Shown here in pieces: positions 50,793-59,203 of a stretch of DNA of 64,000 nt (its first letter is position 1; every line of letters begins with the position of its first letter). A program made the translations under genes and the position numbers. Origin of the DNA: Fodinibacter sp963800505. Lineage in GTDB: Bacteria > Actinomycetota > Actinomycetes > Actinomycetales > Dermatophilaceae. The DNA lies in assembly GCA_963800505.1 (NCBI GenBank), contig CAWDBL010000026.1, positions 1 to 64,000 on the forward strand, in the 5' to 3' direction. The notes beneath the pieces were generated by a model. It did not search any database. It was not told the DNA's origin and saw only the letters and a program-made list of their open reading frames with translations.

Positions 50793-52498
50793 GCACCTCC
50801 GGCGACGATCCCGGCAGCCTGGGCCGCGACCCGGTTCCGGAGAGTGGCTCCGCCGTTCCGACAGGTGGTTCCGCCGTTCCCGAGGGGGACGGCGGTGCTG
50901 CCGCGTCCGAGCGCGACCCGGCTGCTTCAGCGGGAGACGGTGCGGCGGCATCCTCGGCGGCAACCGTGGCGGAGCCCTCCGTCGGGTTCTGGGCCCGCTG
51001 GAAGGCACGGCTGCTGAAGGTGCTGCCCACCACGACCCGCGGCATCCTCGGGCTGGTCGGCGGCGTGCTGCTGCTCGGCGTCCTCGGAACGCTGGGCGGC
51101 GTGCACCTCGTCGAGTACTCCGAGAGCGCCGCCTTCTGCACGACCTGCCACACGATGAAGCCGCAGGAGAAGGCCTTCGCCATCAGCCCGCACCGGGACG
51201 TCGCGTGCGGCGAGTGCCACGTGAACCCCGGGGTGGTGGGCTTCGTCAGCGCCAAGCTGGCGGGCACCAGGGAGCTCTACCGGCTGGTCACGAACACCTA
51301 CCCGACGCCCATCCCGCCGATCGCGCACGACGAGCTGCCCTCGACCGCCGTCACCTGCGAGAAGTGCCACACCAAGTCCGTGCTCGCCACGCCGGGCCAG
51401 CCGAGCAAGCTGCACGTACGGGCGTCGTTCGAGCGCGACGAGTCGAACACCCGCAACGACCTCGCCGTCCTGATCCGGCCGGCCAACGCCGACGGCCCGG
51501 ACCCGGTGTCGTCGCACTGGCACGTGCTCCAGAAGGTCACCTACACCTCGCCCGACGAGCAGCAGCGGGTCATCGACAGCGTGCAGTTCAAGGACAGCAC
51601 GACCGGCGAGCTCGAGCAGTTCATCGCGGAGGGGCAGGTGCGCGAGTCCGTCAACGCCGGCCAGGACCTCGCCCGGCTCAAGGCCACCCAGACCACCCGC
51701 ACCATGGACTGCCTCGACTGCCACAACCGGGTCGGGCACGACTCCCCCACCGCCGACCGGGCCGTCGACGCCGCCATGGCCGAGGGCAGGATCAGCCCGT
51801 CGCTGCCCTTCGTCAAGCGCAACTCCGTCGCCCTGCTGACCGACCGGTACGCGACCGACGAGGAGGGCCGGGAAGCGATCAGCAAGCTGCGCGACTTCTA
51901 CACGACCAAGTACCCGCTCGTGGCCAAGGACAAGGCGAACGACATCGCGGCGGCCACCACGACCCTCACCGAGATCTTCGACATGACCGTCACCTCGACG
52001 ATGGACGTCCGCAGCGGCACCTACCCGACCAACCTGGGGCACCAGAGCTCCAACGGCTGCTTCCGGTGCCACGACGGGGCCCACTACAAGGTCGTCAAGG
52101 GCCAGCTGACCACGGAGACCATCCCGTCGACCTGCGAGACCTGCCACACCGCTCCGCAGGGGTCGACGACGGTCGCCAACGTGCCGCTCGGCGCCCGGCC
52201 GGCCGACCACAAGGACCCGCTGTGGGTGTTCGACCACCGCGTCGTCGCCGGGACCACCACCGCCAACCCCAACACCTGCGGCGTCTGCCACCAGACGAGC
52301 TACTGCGAGAACTGCCACAAGAGCGGCGCCATCAAGGTGAGCCACGACGAGATGCTCTACAACCACGCGCAGTCGGCGAAGGTGTCCGGCGGGACGCAGT
52401 CCTGCGCGGTCTGCCACCAGCAGGCGTACTGCGAGGAGTGCCACAAGGACAACGTGCTGCCCAGGTCGAATGCCCACCTCCCGTCAGGAGGAAGCTGA
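50789..52498 (+). CDS. Decaheme NapC/NirT-type membrane cytochrome c
   Basis: A 569-residue protein. A disordered N-terminus (1-65) precedes one helix (about 84-108, RGILGLVGGVLLLGVLGTLG). The first heme site CTTCHTMKP comes straight after it and then CGECHVNPG, the NapC/NirT/NrfH layout of quinol oxidation. Further sites: CEKCH, CLDCH, CFRCH, CETCH, CGVCH, CENCH, CAVCH and CEECH, ten in all. The last four form two CxVCHQ-x2-YC(E)xCHK pairs. NapC-type proteins take electrons from menaquinol; this large one may pass them to the stalked cytochrome. No NrfA, NapA or other reductase is adjacent. Confidence 0.93.
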   Translation: MSTSGDDPGSLGRDPVPESGSAVPTGGSAVPEGDGGAAASERDPAASAGDGAAASSAATVAEPSVGFWARWKARLLKVLPTTTRGILGLVGGVLLLGVLGTLGGVHLVEYSESAAFCTTCHTMKPQEKAFAISPHRDVACGECHVNPGVVGFVSAKLAGTRELYRLVTNTYPTPIPPIAHDELPSTAVTCEKCHTKSVLATPGQPSKLHVRASFERDESNTRNDLAVLIRPANADGPDPVSSHWHVLQKVTYTSPDEQQRVIDSVQFKDSTTGELEQFIAEGQVRESVNAGQDLARLKATQTTRTMDCLDCHNRVGHDSPTADRAVDAAMAEGRISPSLPFVKRNSVALLTDRYATDEEGREAISKLRDFYTTKYPLVAKDKANDIAAATTTLTEIFDMTVTSTMDVRSGTYPTNLGHQSSNGCFRCHDGAHYKVVKGQLTTETIPSTCETCHTAPQGSTTVANVPLGARPADHKDPLWVFDHRVVAGTTTANPNTCGVCHQTSYCENCHKSGAIKVSHDEMLYNHAQSAKVSGGTQSCAVCHQQAYCEECHKDNVLPRSNAHLPSGGS

Positions 52499-53165
52499 TG
52501 GTCACCGGTCCGCACCCCTATGCCGAGGACCGCGAGGTCTGGCTCGGGGTCAACGAGGCGAGCGCCATGCTCGGGGTGTCCCCTGCGACGCTGCGGCGGT
52601 GGAGCGTGGCCGGCAAGATCGTCACCTTCACGACGCCCGGCGGGCACCGCCGGTACGCCCGGTCGACGCTCGAGCACCTGCTGCCGGATGCCGCGAGCAG
52701 CGAGCCGTCGATCGCCGCCCTGGGTGGGTCGACGGACAAGGTGGTCGACATCCTGCGGGCCAGCATCTCCACCGCCTGCCCGGACGTGTCGTGGCTCGAC
52801 GGGGCCGACGAGCAGACCCGGGTGGTGCTGGCGCTGGGTGGTCGCACCCTGGTCGACGGGGTGCTGGGCTACGTCGACGGCACCTCGCGCCGGGAGCGGG
52901 AGGCCGCGCTGGCCCCGGCCCTGCAGGCCGCGGCATTGCACGGCCGGCTCTCCCGTCGCCGGGGGGGAGTCTGGGCGAGAGCGTGGCGGCGTTCCAGCGC
53001 TGCTGCAGCCTGCTGCTCGACGTGCTCGGCGAGCTGGCCTGCCGGCACAGCCTGGGCACGCCGGCCACGACGCGGATGCTGGCCCGTGCCAACGACGCCG
53101 CCGACCGGCTCGTCGTGGCGCTGGTGCTGGCCCACGCGGACGCACCGGAGGTCGCGACCCGCTGA
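52498..53165 (+). CDS. BldC/MerR-like DNA-binding regulator with apparent frameshift at a G tract
   Basis: The start overlaps the decaheme stop by one base (TGATG) with AGGAGGA upstream. Residues about 15-60 form a MerR/BldC-type winged helix (WLGVNEASAMLGVSPATLRR, then TPGGHRRYARS). The frame is sound to about residue 155. After the run of seven G at 52961-52967 the sensible sequence (GESVAAFQRCCSLLLDVLGE and ANDAADRLVVALVLAHADA) continues in another frame, ending at 53165. One added G would give 222 residues. Unrepaired, the frame runs to 53436 as arginine/tryptophan-rich junk over the opposing Tad gene. A control role for the cluster is inferred from its operon position. Confidence 0.8.
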
Positions 53166-53175
53166 GCGGGTGGGC

Positions 53176-53240
53176 GGCGCGGTCAGCCGGCGCGGTCAGC
53201 CGGCGCGGTCAGCCGGCGCGGTCAGCCGGCGCGGTCAGCC
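53176..53240. repeat. Five tandem copies of a 13-base repeat
   Basis: The unit GGCGCGGTCAGCC is repeated five times without change. It fills the gap between the regulator stop and the converging Tad gene, whose stop codon lies in the last copy. As 13 is not a multiple of three, copy-number change would move the end of the overlapping gene. Confidence 0.9.
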
Positions 53241-53708
53241 GGCGACGTCGGAGCGAGCCCTGGACTCGACGCGGATGGTGACGCTGAGCCCGAGCTCGCG
53301 CAGCGCCGTGCCGACCATCGGCAGCTGCGCCTCTCCGACGACCACGACGACGGCGGTCCGGCCGTCGGGGGTGCCGGTGCCCGGCGCCAGCCGCCACTGC
53401 GAGACGCTGCCCGGGCGCGGGCGGGCGCCGAGGTAGGCGGCGGCCCGCTCCTGCACCGAGGCGTTGCTCAGCGGCACCGACTCCCCCACGCCCTGCGCGT
53501 AGGCCGCGTCGTCGAGGGCGTTGGCCGCGCTGAGGGCGGCGCCATCGGCGACGTCGAGCAACCGCATTCGCGACAGGTGCGCGGAGGTGACGGCCACCGC
53601 CCCGGTGATGAGCAGCATCGCGATGAGCGACAGCCCGAGGATGAACAGGCTGATCGACCCGTTCTCGTCGTGCCGCGCGCGGTCTCGCACCGCGCTACTG
53701 GTCGTCAC
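53235..53708 (-). CDS. TadE/TadG-like pilus assembly protein (Rv3654c-like)
   Basis: A 157-residue protein with an N-terminal hydrophobic segment right after a short basic head (HDENGSISLFILGLSLIAML). Then come MRLLDVADGAALSAANALDD and a beta-like C-terminal part with RESA-type residues. This matches actinobacterial helicase/secretion neighbourhood Tad pseudopilin-like proteins. GTG 53708 overlaps the upstream gene stop by four bases. It is the last gene of the Tad operon and ends inside the 13-base tandem repeat. Confidence 0.8.
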   Translation of the reverse strand: MTTSSAVRDRARHDENGSISLFILGLSLIAMLLITGAVAVTSAHLSRMRLLDVADGAALSAANALDDAAYAQGVGESVPLSNASVQERAAAYLGARPRPGSVSQWRLAPGTGTPDGRTAVVVVVGEAQLPMVGTALRELGLSVTIRVESRARSDVAG

Positions 53709-54151
53709 GGCAGCCCCCGGAACCGGTCGACCGTGGAGAGGTGGCTCGCGCTGACCGGCACCGACAGCGGGATGACGTGGCGCACGAAGGACGGCACCAG
53801 CGGCAGCGGCACACGGACCGTCGCCGCGGTGACGACCTGGCCGTCCGGGCGAAGGCACGGGGTGCCGTCACAGGCGATGGTCACGCGGCCCGAGTCGTCG
53901 AACTCGTGGTCGGCGAAGGCGACCCGCGCCGCCGCCTGGGCCCGCGCCGTCGCGGCACCCTCGGCATCAGCGGTGACGAAGGCACGGCCCGCCTCGCGCG
54001 CCGCCTGGCTCACGGCATACGACCCGGCCTGTACCCGCGCCAGCATCATCACCAAGTAGACGAGCGGGATGAGCAGGAGCACGCCGAGCGCGACGAACTC
54101 GACGACAGCGCTGCCCCGCTCGTCGAGCGGTGTGCGACGGGGCCGGCTCAC
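53705..54151 (-). CDS. TadE-family pilus assembly protein
   Basis: A 148-residue TadE-like minor pseudopilin. The diagnostic head DERGSAVVEFVALGVLLLIP contains the E and F of the TadE motif at the start of the membrane helix, followed by QAAREAGRAFVTADAEGAAT. Two cysteines (IACDGTPCLRP) could form a disulfide outside. The GTG at 54151 overlaps the preceding gene's stop (GTGA). It belongs to the Flp/Tad operon. Confidence 0.85.
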   Translation of the reverse strand: MSRPRRTPLDERGSAVVEFVALGVLLLIPLVYLVMMLARVQAGSYAVSQAAREAGRAFVTADAEGAATARAQAAARVAFADHEFDDSGRVTIACDGTPCLRPDGQVVTAATVRVPLPLVPSFVRHVIPLSVPVSASHLSTVDRFRGLP

Positions 54152-54531
54152 TGCGCCTCCAGGAAGGCTCGCCCGACGACGTCGAGCCGGTCGGCGGGCC
54201 CGAGCAGCCCGAGCACCGGGACCGGTGCGACGACGCGCACCTCGACGACCCGAACTCCCTCGACGACCGTCTGGCGGCTGGTCACGTGGCGCGCGTAGCG
54301 CGACGAGAGCGAGGCACTGATCAGCGCCTGGGTGCGTGACACGCCCTGTCCCGGAACGGCATCCGCTCGGGCACCCAGCCGGGCGCCCTCGGACGCGCAG
54401 GAGATGAGGGTGTTGCGGGTGTGCAGCGCCAGCCCGAGCTGGAACACCGCGAGGAACAACCCGACCACCAGCACGGACACCAGCGTGAAGTCCGCGACGG
54501 CCGCGCCGCGCTCGTCGTGCACCCACCGCAT
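54148..54531 (-). CDS. TadE-like pilus assembly protein
   Basis: A 127-residue pseudopilin-like protein. The head VHDERGAAVADFTLVSVLVV leads into one membrane helix, then LALHTRNTLISCASEGARLG, a pattern of TadE proteins. An aspartate replaces the usual glutamate before phenylalanine. ATG at 54531, nine bases after the pilin-like gene. It is a separate paralogue of the following TadE gene. Confidence 0.83.
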   Translation of the reverse strand: MRWVHDERGAAVADFTLVSVLVVGLFLAVFQLGLALHTRNTLISCASEGARLGARADAVPGQGVSRTQALISASLSSRYARHVTSRQTVVEGVRVVEVRVVAPVPVLGLLGPADRLDVVGRAFLEAQ

Positions 54532-54540
54532 CGGGCGAGG

Positions 54541-54750
54541 TCAGCCCTTCACCGACGACAGGGCGCTCTGGAACATCGCGACGAGCTGGCCCTTGGCGAC
54601 GACCCACAAGGCGGTGACCAGCCCGGCCGTCATCAAGGTGATGAGCACCCAGCCGGGCACGTCGCCACGCTCGGCGCGCAGGGCAGCCCTGATGAGCAGG
54701 CGGTCGGCGAGCAGGTGGGCTCGAAGGGGCAGGGTGCGGATGATCGACAT
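54541..54750 (-). CDS. Small Flp-pilin-like/DUF4244-type membrane peptide
   Basis: A 69-residue protein with a 35-residue basic amphipathic head (LPLRAHLLADRLLIRAALRA), then ERGDVPGWVLITLMTAGLVT, a single helix, and a short tail. The GDVPGWV region before the helix resembles the pilin processing area of actinobacterial Flp-like proteins in Tad loci. AGGAAGGA precedes the ATG. It could be the pilin subunit. Confidence 0.7.
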   Translation of the reverse strand: MSIIRTLPLRAHLLADRLLIRAALRAERGDVPGWVLITLMTAGLVTALWVVAKGQLVAMFQSALSSVKG

Positions 54751-54767
54751 CGGTCGGTCCTTCCTGG

Positions 54768-55700
54768 TCAGAGGGTGAAGCGGAAGAAGGTGAACCCGGG
54801 GAAGACGGCGAACAGCACCGTCACCGGGAGGATCAGGAAGACGACCGGGACCATCATGGCGATCTCCTTGCGGCCGCCGGCCTCCATCAGCGCTCGACGC
54901 CCCTCCTCGCGGACGTCCTGGGCCTGGGCCCGCAGGACGTCGGCAAGCGGGGTGCCGCGCTGCACGGCGATGACGACCCCGTCGACGAACCGGCGCAGGC
55001 TGGCCAGGCCGGTGCGGTCGGCCAGTCCCTGCAGCGCGGTCGGCAGGTTCGCCCCGGCGCGGGCGTCGGCCAGGCAGCGCCGCAGCTCACCGGCCAGCTC
55101 GCCGTGCGAGAGCCGGCAGACCCGGTCGAGGGCCCCGACCGCTCCCTCGCCGGCGCCGACCGCCAGGGCGAGCAGCTCGGCGACGGTGGGGAACTCGGTG
55201 AGCATCCGGGCCTCGCGGCGGGCCGCGCGACGCGACAGCAGGTAGTCGGCGCCGGTGACGCCCACGCCCAGCCCGACCGCGGTGAGCATCAGCACGGTGA
55301 CGACCCCGGCGTCGCGCAGCACCAGCGCCAGGACCCCGGCGGCGGCGCCGACGACCGCACCCAGCGCACCCCAGAGCACCTGCTCGGCCCGGAACCGGTC
55401 GACGTCAGCCGCCAGACCGGCCCGCAGCTGGCGGCGGCGCACCGACTCAGCCCCGCCCATGACGCGCTCGACGACGGCACCCAGGTCGCGGATGACCGGG
55501 CCGGCCACGACGCCGAAGGCCCCGCCGATCGGGCGGCCGTCGTCGAGCAGCCGTGAAGGTCTCGGGGTGTCGCGCAGGTAGGGCAGGACCCGCCCGGCGA
55601 GCCCGGCACGCCGGTGCCGGGGCAGGCCCAGCCAGGCCAACGCCAGACCCAACCCCATCACGAAGCCGAGCAGCGCACCGCTGCGCGCCAGCCCGCTCAC
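54768..55700 (-). CDS. TadC-like type II secretion F family protein
   Basis: A 310-residue inner-membrane platform protein of the Tad system. A T2SF domain (LTEFPTVAELLALAVGAGEG, then GELRRCLADARAGANLPTAL and RGTPLADVLRAQAQDVREEG) lies in the second half, flanked by helices at about 1-25, 115-160 and 280-305. It ends FPGFTFFRFTL. TadC works with TadB and the ATPase TadA to extrude pili. Both of those are missing as full genes upstream. GTG 55700 overlaps the upstream fusion remnant (GTGA). Confidence 0.88.
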   Translation of the reverse strand: MSGLARSGALLGFVMGLGLALAWLGLPRHRRAGLAGRVLPYLRDTPRPSRLLDDGRPIGGAFGVVAGPVIRDLGAVVERVMGGAESVRRRQLRAGLAADVDRFRAEQVLWGALGAVVGAAAGVLALVLRDAGVVTVLMLTAVGLGVGVTGADYLLSRRAARREARMLTEFPTVAELLALAVGAGEGAVGALDRVCRLSHGELAGELRRCLADARAGANLPTALQGLADRTGLASLRRFVDGVVIAVQRGTPLADVLRAQAQDVREEGRRALMEAGGRKEIAMMVPVVFLILPVTVLFAVFPGFTFFRFTL

Positions 55701-56005
55701 CGCAGCACCCGCTCGTCCTCGGGCAACCTGCCGATGCGCACCATCGCCCAGTGGGCCACGGCGGTGAGAACACCACCGATGAGCAGCACCCCCGATCCGG
55801 CGCCCGCCACGGTGTCCCCCACCGTGAGCGACGCGGCGTCGACGTCAGCGATCACCGGCATCCCACCCAGCATCGACCGCTCGTCATGGTCGGCCACGGC
55901 CTCGCGCACAAGACGGCGAACCTCGCCCTCGTCGCGCGCCGGGTCCAGCCCCGAGCGGCGGATCAGCTCACGGACCTCGCCCTCGAGCGTCGCGACCGCA
56001 TCCAC
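55697..56005 (-). pseudogene. Apparent cpaF(tadA)-tadB deletion fusion remnant
   Basis: A 102-residue frame. Its first about 65 residues (VATLEGEVRELIRRSGLDPA, VRRLVREAVADHDERSMLGG) match the N-terminal helical start of CpaF/TadA secretion ATPases. That match runs up to a DTVAGAG segment where TadA continues with its ATPase core. Instead, a single helix and basic end (GVLLIGGVLTAVAHWAMVRI, then GRLPEDERVLR) follow, like the last helix of TadB. The gene order expected here is tadA-tadB-tadC. GGGAGGGGGAG precedes GTG 56005, and the GTGA overlap with tadC is kept. Walker motifs are absent. Confidence 0.55.
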
Positions 56006-56188
56006 AACTCCCCCTCCCGTAGCCGGACCCCTCCGCCGACCACCGATGTCTCGGCATAGCAAACCCGACGTCACCCCGAAGCGCATCCGGTAGCGCCGAG
56101 CCTGTGGACAACCTCCCCGCGCGGTCGGCCTGCCGGGCCCTCACCCTGGTTCTTGGACAGGCTGAAGGACCGATGCTCCTTCGCGCTG

Positions 56189-56911
56189 TCAAGCGGCGTC
56201 GGACCAGGCCCGAGCGGTCGGCGAAGTCGTCGTCGCGGCGTTGGCCGAGCCGAAGGCGAAGAGGTCGAGGGGTACCAGCGGGTCGGCGGCCGGGCGTTCC
56301 AGGAGGATGAAGAAGCCATAACTCGGACCGGTCCGAGGGAGCGGGCCCGGCGCCACCGCCAGGCCGGCTCCCCAAATCAGCCGGTCACCGCGACAGGGGC
56401 GTTTGGTGCGCACCGACTCCACGACCTCGAGGATGGCCAGGCCGGTGGTTGTGGCGGCGTGCACCGGATCGGCCACCAGGCCCGCATGGCTGGCGCCGGC
56501 CACGACGTGGTGCCCGCTTTCCGTCGACAGCGTGGCCAGTCGCTCCTGCTTCTGAGGCCAGTTGGCGGCGCTGCCGACTCCGGCGCTGAGGATCATGAGC
56601 GGCTTGTCGCCGAGGTTGCGCAGGGACGCCGCTTGTGCCATCGAGTCGTTCGCCCGCGCGTACTCCTCCATCGTGCTGCGAAGCGACCCCGCGGTGGTGC
56701 TGGCCCGGACCTCGTCACGCTCTCGGGCCGGCAGGCCGGTGACGGACAGGTTGGCGTACAGCCGGCCCAGGCCCACCCTGGCAACCGAGGAGGTCAGTGC
56801 GGCAACCCGGCCCACCACGTCATAACCACCGGATGCCGCCGGGTTGGGCGCCACGCCGGCAAGCATGTCGCTGACGATGGTTGTGCCGATGCATGCCGCG
56901 CCGGTGTTCAT
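56189..56911 (-). pseudogene. Truncated alpha/beta hydrolase remnant
   Basis: From ATG 56911 the frame resembles the C-terminal half of an alpha/beta hydrolase: ALTSSVARVGLGRLYANLSV, LRNLGDKPLMILSAGVG and HHVVAGASHAGLVADPVHAA with the late catalytic histidine. The N-terminal half with the nucleophile GxSxG motif is missing. The last about 75 codons look unlike the family, suggesting the original stop is lost. It lies between the eroded Tad locus and an unrecognised large gene. Confidence 0.45.
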
Positions 56912-56921
56912 GCTCCGCCGC

Positions 56922-58994
56922 TCAGTCGTCCCACTGAGCGGCGATCCAGACGTCTTGGGCTGCTCCGAGCCACCCGATCCTGGCGCCCACCAGCTCGCAG
57001 TCCCGGTCCTTGCCGAACTGGTCGACGACGACGATGCCGGCCGGCGTACCTCCGGTGGCGGCGGGCGGCATGTACCTCTGGAACAGCGGCGAGTGGCCGT
57101 AGCTCGTGATGTTCCCGACACGGCTGCGCTCCACCCGGTAGTCGACCGCCTGGTTCCAGAACTGCAGCATCGCCCCCGGCGTGAGCTGCGTCAGCATGTC
57201 GTTGACGTTGGCGGTCAGGTCAGCGGCGTCGGGATGCGGTGCCACATGCGGCGGTCGGGTGATGAAGCCGGACGACAGGCCGATGGCGACGATCGCGCCC
57301 GGAGCGCCCGTTCCCACGTGGTCGTTCGAGAAGTTGCGTTTCGTCCCCTTCGCAGTGAGTGCGCGCTCGATGGTCTGCCAGAGGGCGTAGAACATCTGGC
57401 CGCGGGTGTAGACGACGCTGCGGGTGAGAACCCCGGTTCCGTCGATGTCGATCGCCGGCACGTCCTGTGGGAAGCACGCGACCCACACCTGCTCGAGATC
57501 GCGCGCGCGGCCGGGGTCCGCGTCCGGCGGCGGGTTGGCGTTCAGCAGCACCCGAGGCGCCCGAGACAGTGCCACTTTCACGCGAGCCGAGGCGGCCGGG
57601 TCGGCGGGCCAGGCACTCCTCAGCAGGTCCTTGGTGGCTTGCTGCGTCTTCACGCCCTCGTTGGCGAGGCGCCCACCGGTGATCCGATGGTCGACGAACG
57701 CGCGGGTCGCACGACGTAGCGACATGTAGGTGCAGCGGCCGCCGCCGGGTTCTGGGAACACCGGATCCGCGAGGATCTCCTCCTTGAGCGGCCTCCTCAG
57801 GATCACGTGGGTCGGCGCCGCAGTCGACAGCGCGACAGCGGACGTGCCGCTCTTGACGCTCCACGCCTTCGGGGTCGCGCCGTTGAGGAAGGTCGTCGGC
57901 AGCGGTGCGAAACCCGTGAGCGACAGCGTCGGGATGCCGGGAGGCGCACCGCTTCCGGGGTCCTGAGGCACGTACACGACTCCGTGCGCGGGGACGGGCA
58001 GTGACATCGTCGTAGACGGCGCAGTGCTGACGACGGCCTGGCGCGGCGGAAAGAGCACCGAGAAGTTCGGGATCCGCTGCCACGTCCGGGTGACCTGGAA
58101 CGGGAAGAACCGCCGCGCCGCAGGCCATGCCGCACAGCACATGTCGGGCAGGACCGTGCCGACTGCGGCGTCGATCAGGTGCGGACGCAGTGTCCGGTAC
58201 ACGTGACGCGCAGGGATCGGGGCATTGCGCGGATGCCGCGGGTCGGTTGTGGTGACTCCCGGCGCCGCCAGCGCGTCGAGGTCGGCACCCGGGGCGTCCT
58301 GCGGTGACTGCGCCCGGGCGATGCTGATGCGCAGCGTCACCGTGCCATCGGCGGCCATCACCACCGTGGGCATGTCGTTGGCGATGACGTCGTCGTCGGC
58401 TGCTTTCGCGCCGACCTGCAGCACCGGCAGGTACTCACCCCGCAGGAAACGGGAGACCGCGTGCTTCGGCCATTCGGCGCTCGTCGTCTTCACGCCGGTG
58501 ATCCGCTTCTTCGCGAGCTTCGTCACCAGCGTCGTGAGCAGGAATGTCCGGGAGAGCTGGACCGGCGAGTAGAACGCCACATTGGGCTGCACCTCCAGGG
58601 CGGAGCCGTGCTGGGCGAGCGCCCTCTCGATGTCGGCATCCGCCACCGTGACCCGCAGTGCGCCTCTCGTGCGCCAGGTCGCGAACCCGGCCCCCGTCAG
58701 GTCCGTGGCTGCGGGCAGGGGAAGCGTGCCGGGTGCCGCCGGATCGGCGGTGTAGGTGACGGCACCGGGGAACAGCGGGCGCAGTTGCGGCGCGCCGTTC
58801 ACCGGGTCGACGATCGTGAACGACACGTCCATCGCTGCGGGCCCGTTGAGGGGACCCTCGCTCACGGTGAAGCTTCCCGGCTTGACCCTGGCCTGGTCCG
58901 CTGCCGAGAGGAAGAACCTCAGGAAGTCCCGCGGTCCGCCGCCGGGCACTTGTGCCAGGCCCAAGGCCGCGAGGATGTCGGTGAAGACGGTCAC
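56922..58994 (-). CDS. Large uncharacterised protein (690 residues)
   Basis: Not recognised. GTG start at 58994 with GGGGG upstream, 690 residues, no signal peptide and no membrane helix. The N-terminus (FTDILAALGLAQVPGGGPRD) is followed by a mixed alpha/beta sequence. Late blocks include YTRGQMFYALWQTIERALT and GTGAPGAIVAIGLSSGFITR. The C-terminus GARIGWLGAAQDVWIAAQWD is tryptophan-rich and may be a small beta domain. No catalytic or nucleotide motif is evident. It is divergent from the giant gene at 59204 with 209 bases between, so they may share regulation and function. Codon use is slightly less biased than in the core genes, hinting at acquisition. Confidence 0.75.
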   Translation of the reverse strand: MTVFTDILAALGLAQVPGGGPRDFLRFFLSAADQARVKPGSFTVSEGPLNGPAAMDVSFTIVDPVNGAPQLRPLFPGAVTYTADPAAPGTLPLPAATDLTGAGFATWRTRGALRVTVADADIERALAQHGSALEVQPNVAFYSPVQLSRTFLLTTLVTKLAKKRITGVKTTSAEWPKHAVSRFLRGEYLPVLQVGAKAADDDVIANDMPTVVMAADGTVTLRISIARAQSPQDAPGADLDALAAPGVTTTDPRHPRNAPIPARHVYRTLRPHLIDAAVGTVLPDMCCAAWPAARRFFPFQVTRTWQRIPNFSVLFPPRQAVVSTAPSTTMSLPVPAHGVVYVPQDPGSGAPPGIPTLSLTGFAPLPTTFLNGATPKAWSVKSGTSAVALSTAAPTHVILRRPLKEEILADPVFPEPGGGRCTYMSLRRATRAFVDHRITGGRLANEGVKTQQATKDLLRSAWPADPAASARVKVALSRAPRVLLNANPPPDADPGRARDLEQVWVACFPQDVPAIDIDGTGVLTRSVVYTRGQMFYALWQTIERALTAKGTKRNFSNDHVGTGAPGAIVAIGLSSGFITRPPHVAPHPDAADLTANVNDMLTQLTPGAMLQFWNQAVDYRVERSRVGNITSYGHSPLFQRYMPPAATGGTPAGIVVVDQFGKDRDCELVGARIGWLGAAQDVWIAAQWDD

Positions 58995-59203
58995 GACTCA
59001 CCCCCTGTCGTGACGATTCTCGCGCAGTTCGAGTGCTGCCACCAGCGCGCCGGGCACCTTTCCTCGTGGACCGGACGCCGCTAGGCTGCGCTCGTGACCG
59101 GCATCCCTCGCGAATGCCGTCGTGCAGTTCACCCTCTCTGACCGCCGCGCCAGGGGGCGCATCGTAATCGCGGGCCACGCCGAAGCGCTCTCGGGGGCGG
59201 GTG

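Noticed and set aside
53168..53245. Tandem repeats considered as a CRISPR array
   Set aside because: Units are 13 bases, directly abutting, with no spacers and no cas genes.
56102..56115. CTGTGGACAACC, a single DnaA-box-like site (TTGTCCACA on the minus strand)
   Set aside because: Only one box, no cluster, no dnaA/dnaN genes and no AT-rich unwinding region, so it is not an origin.
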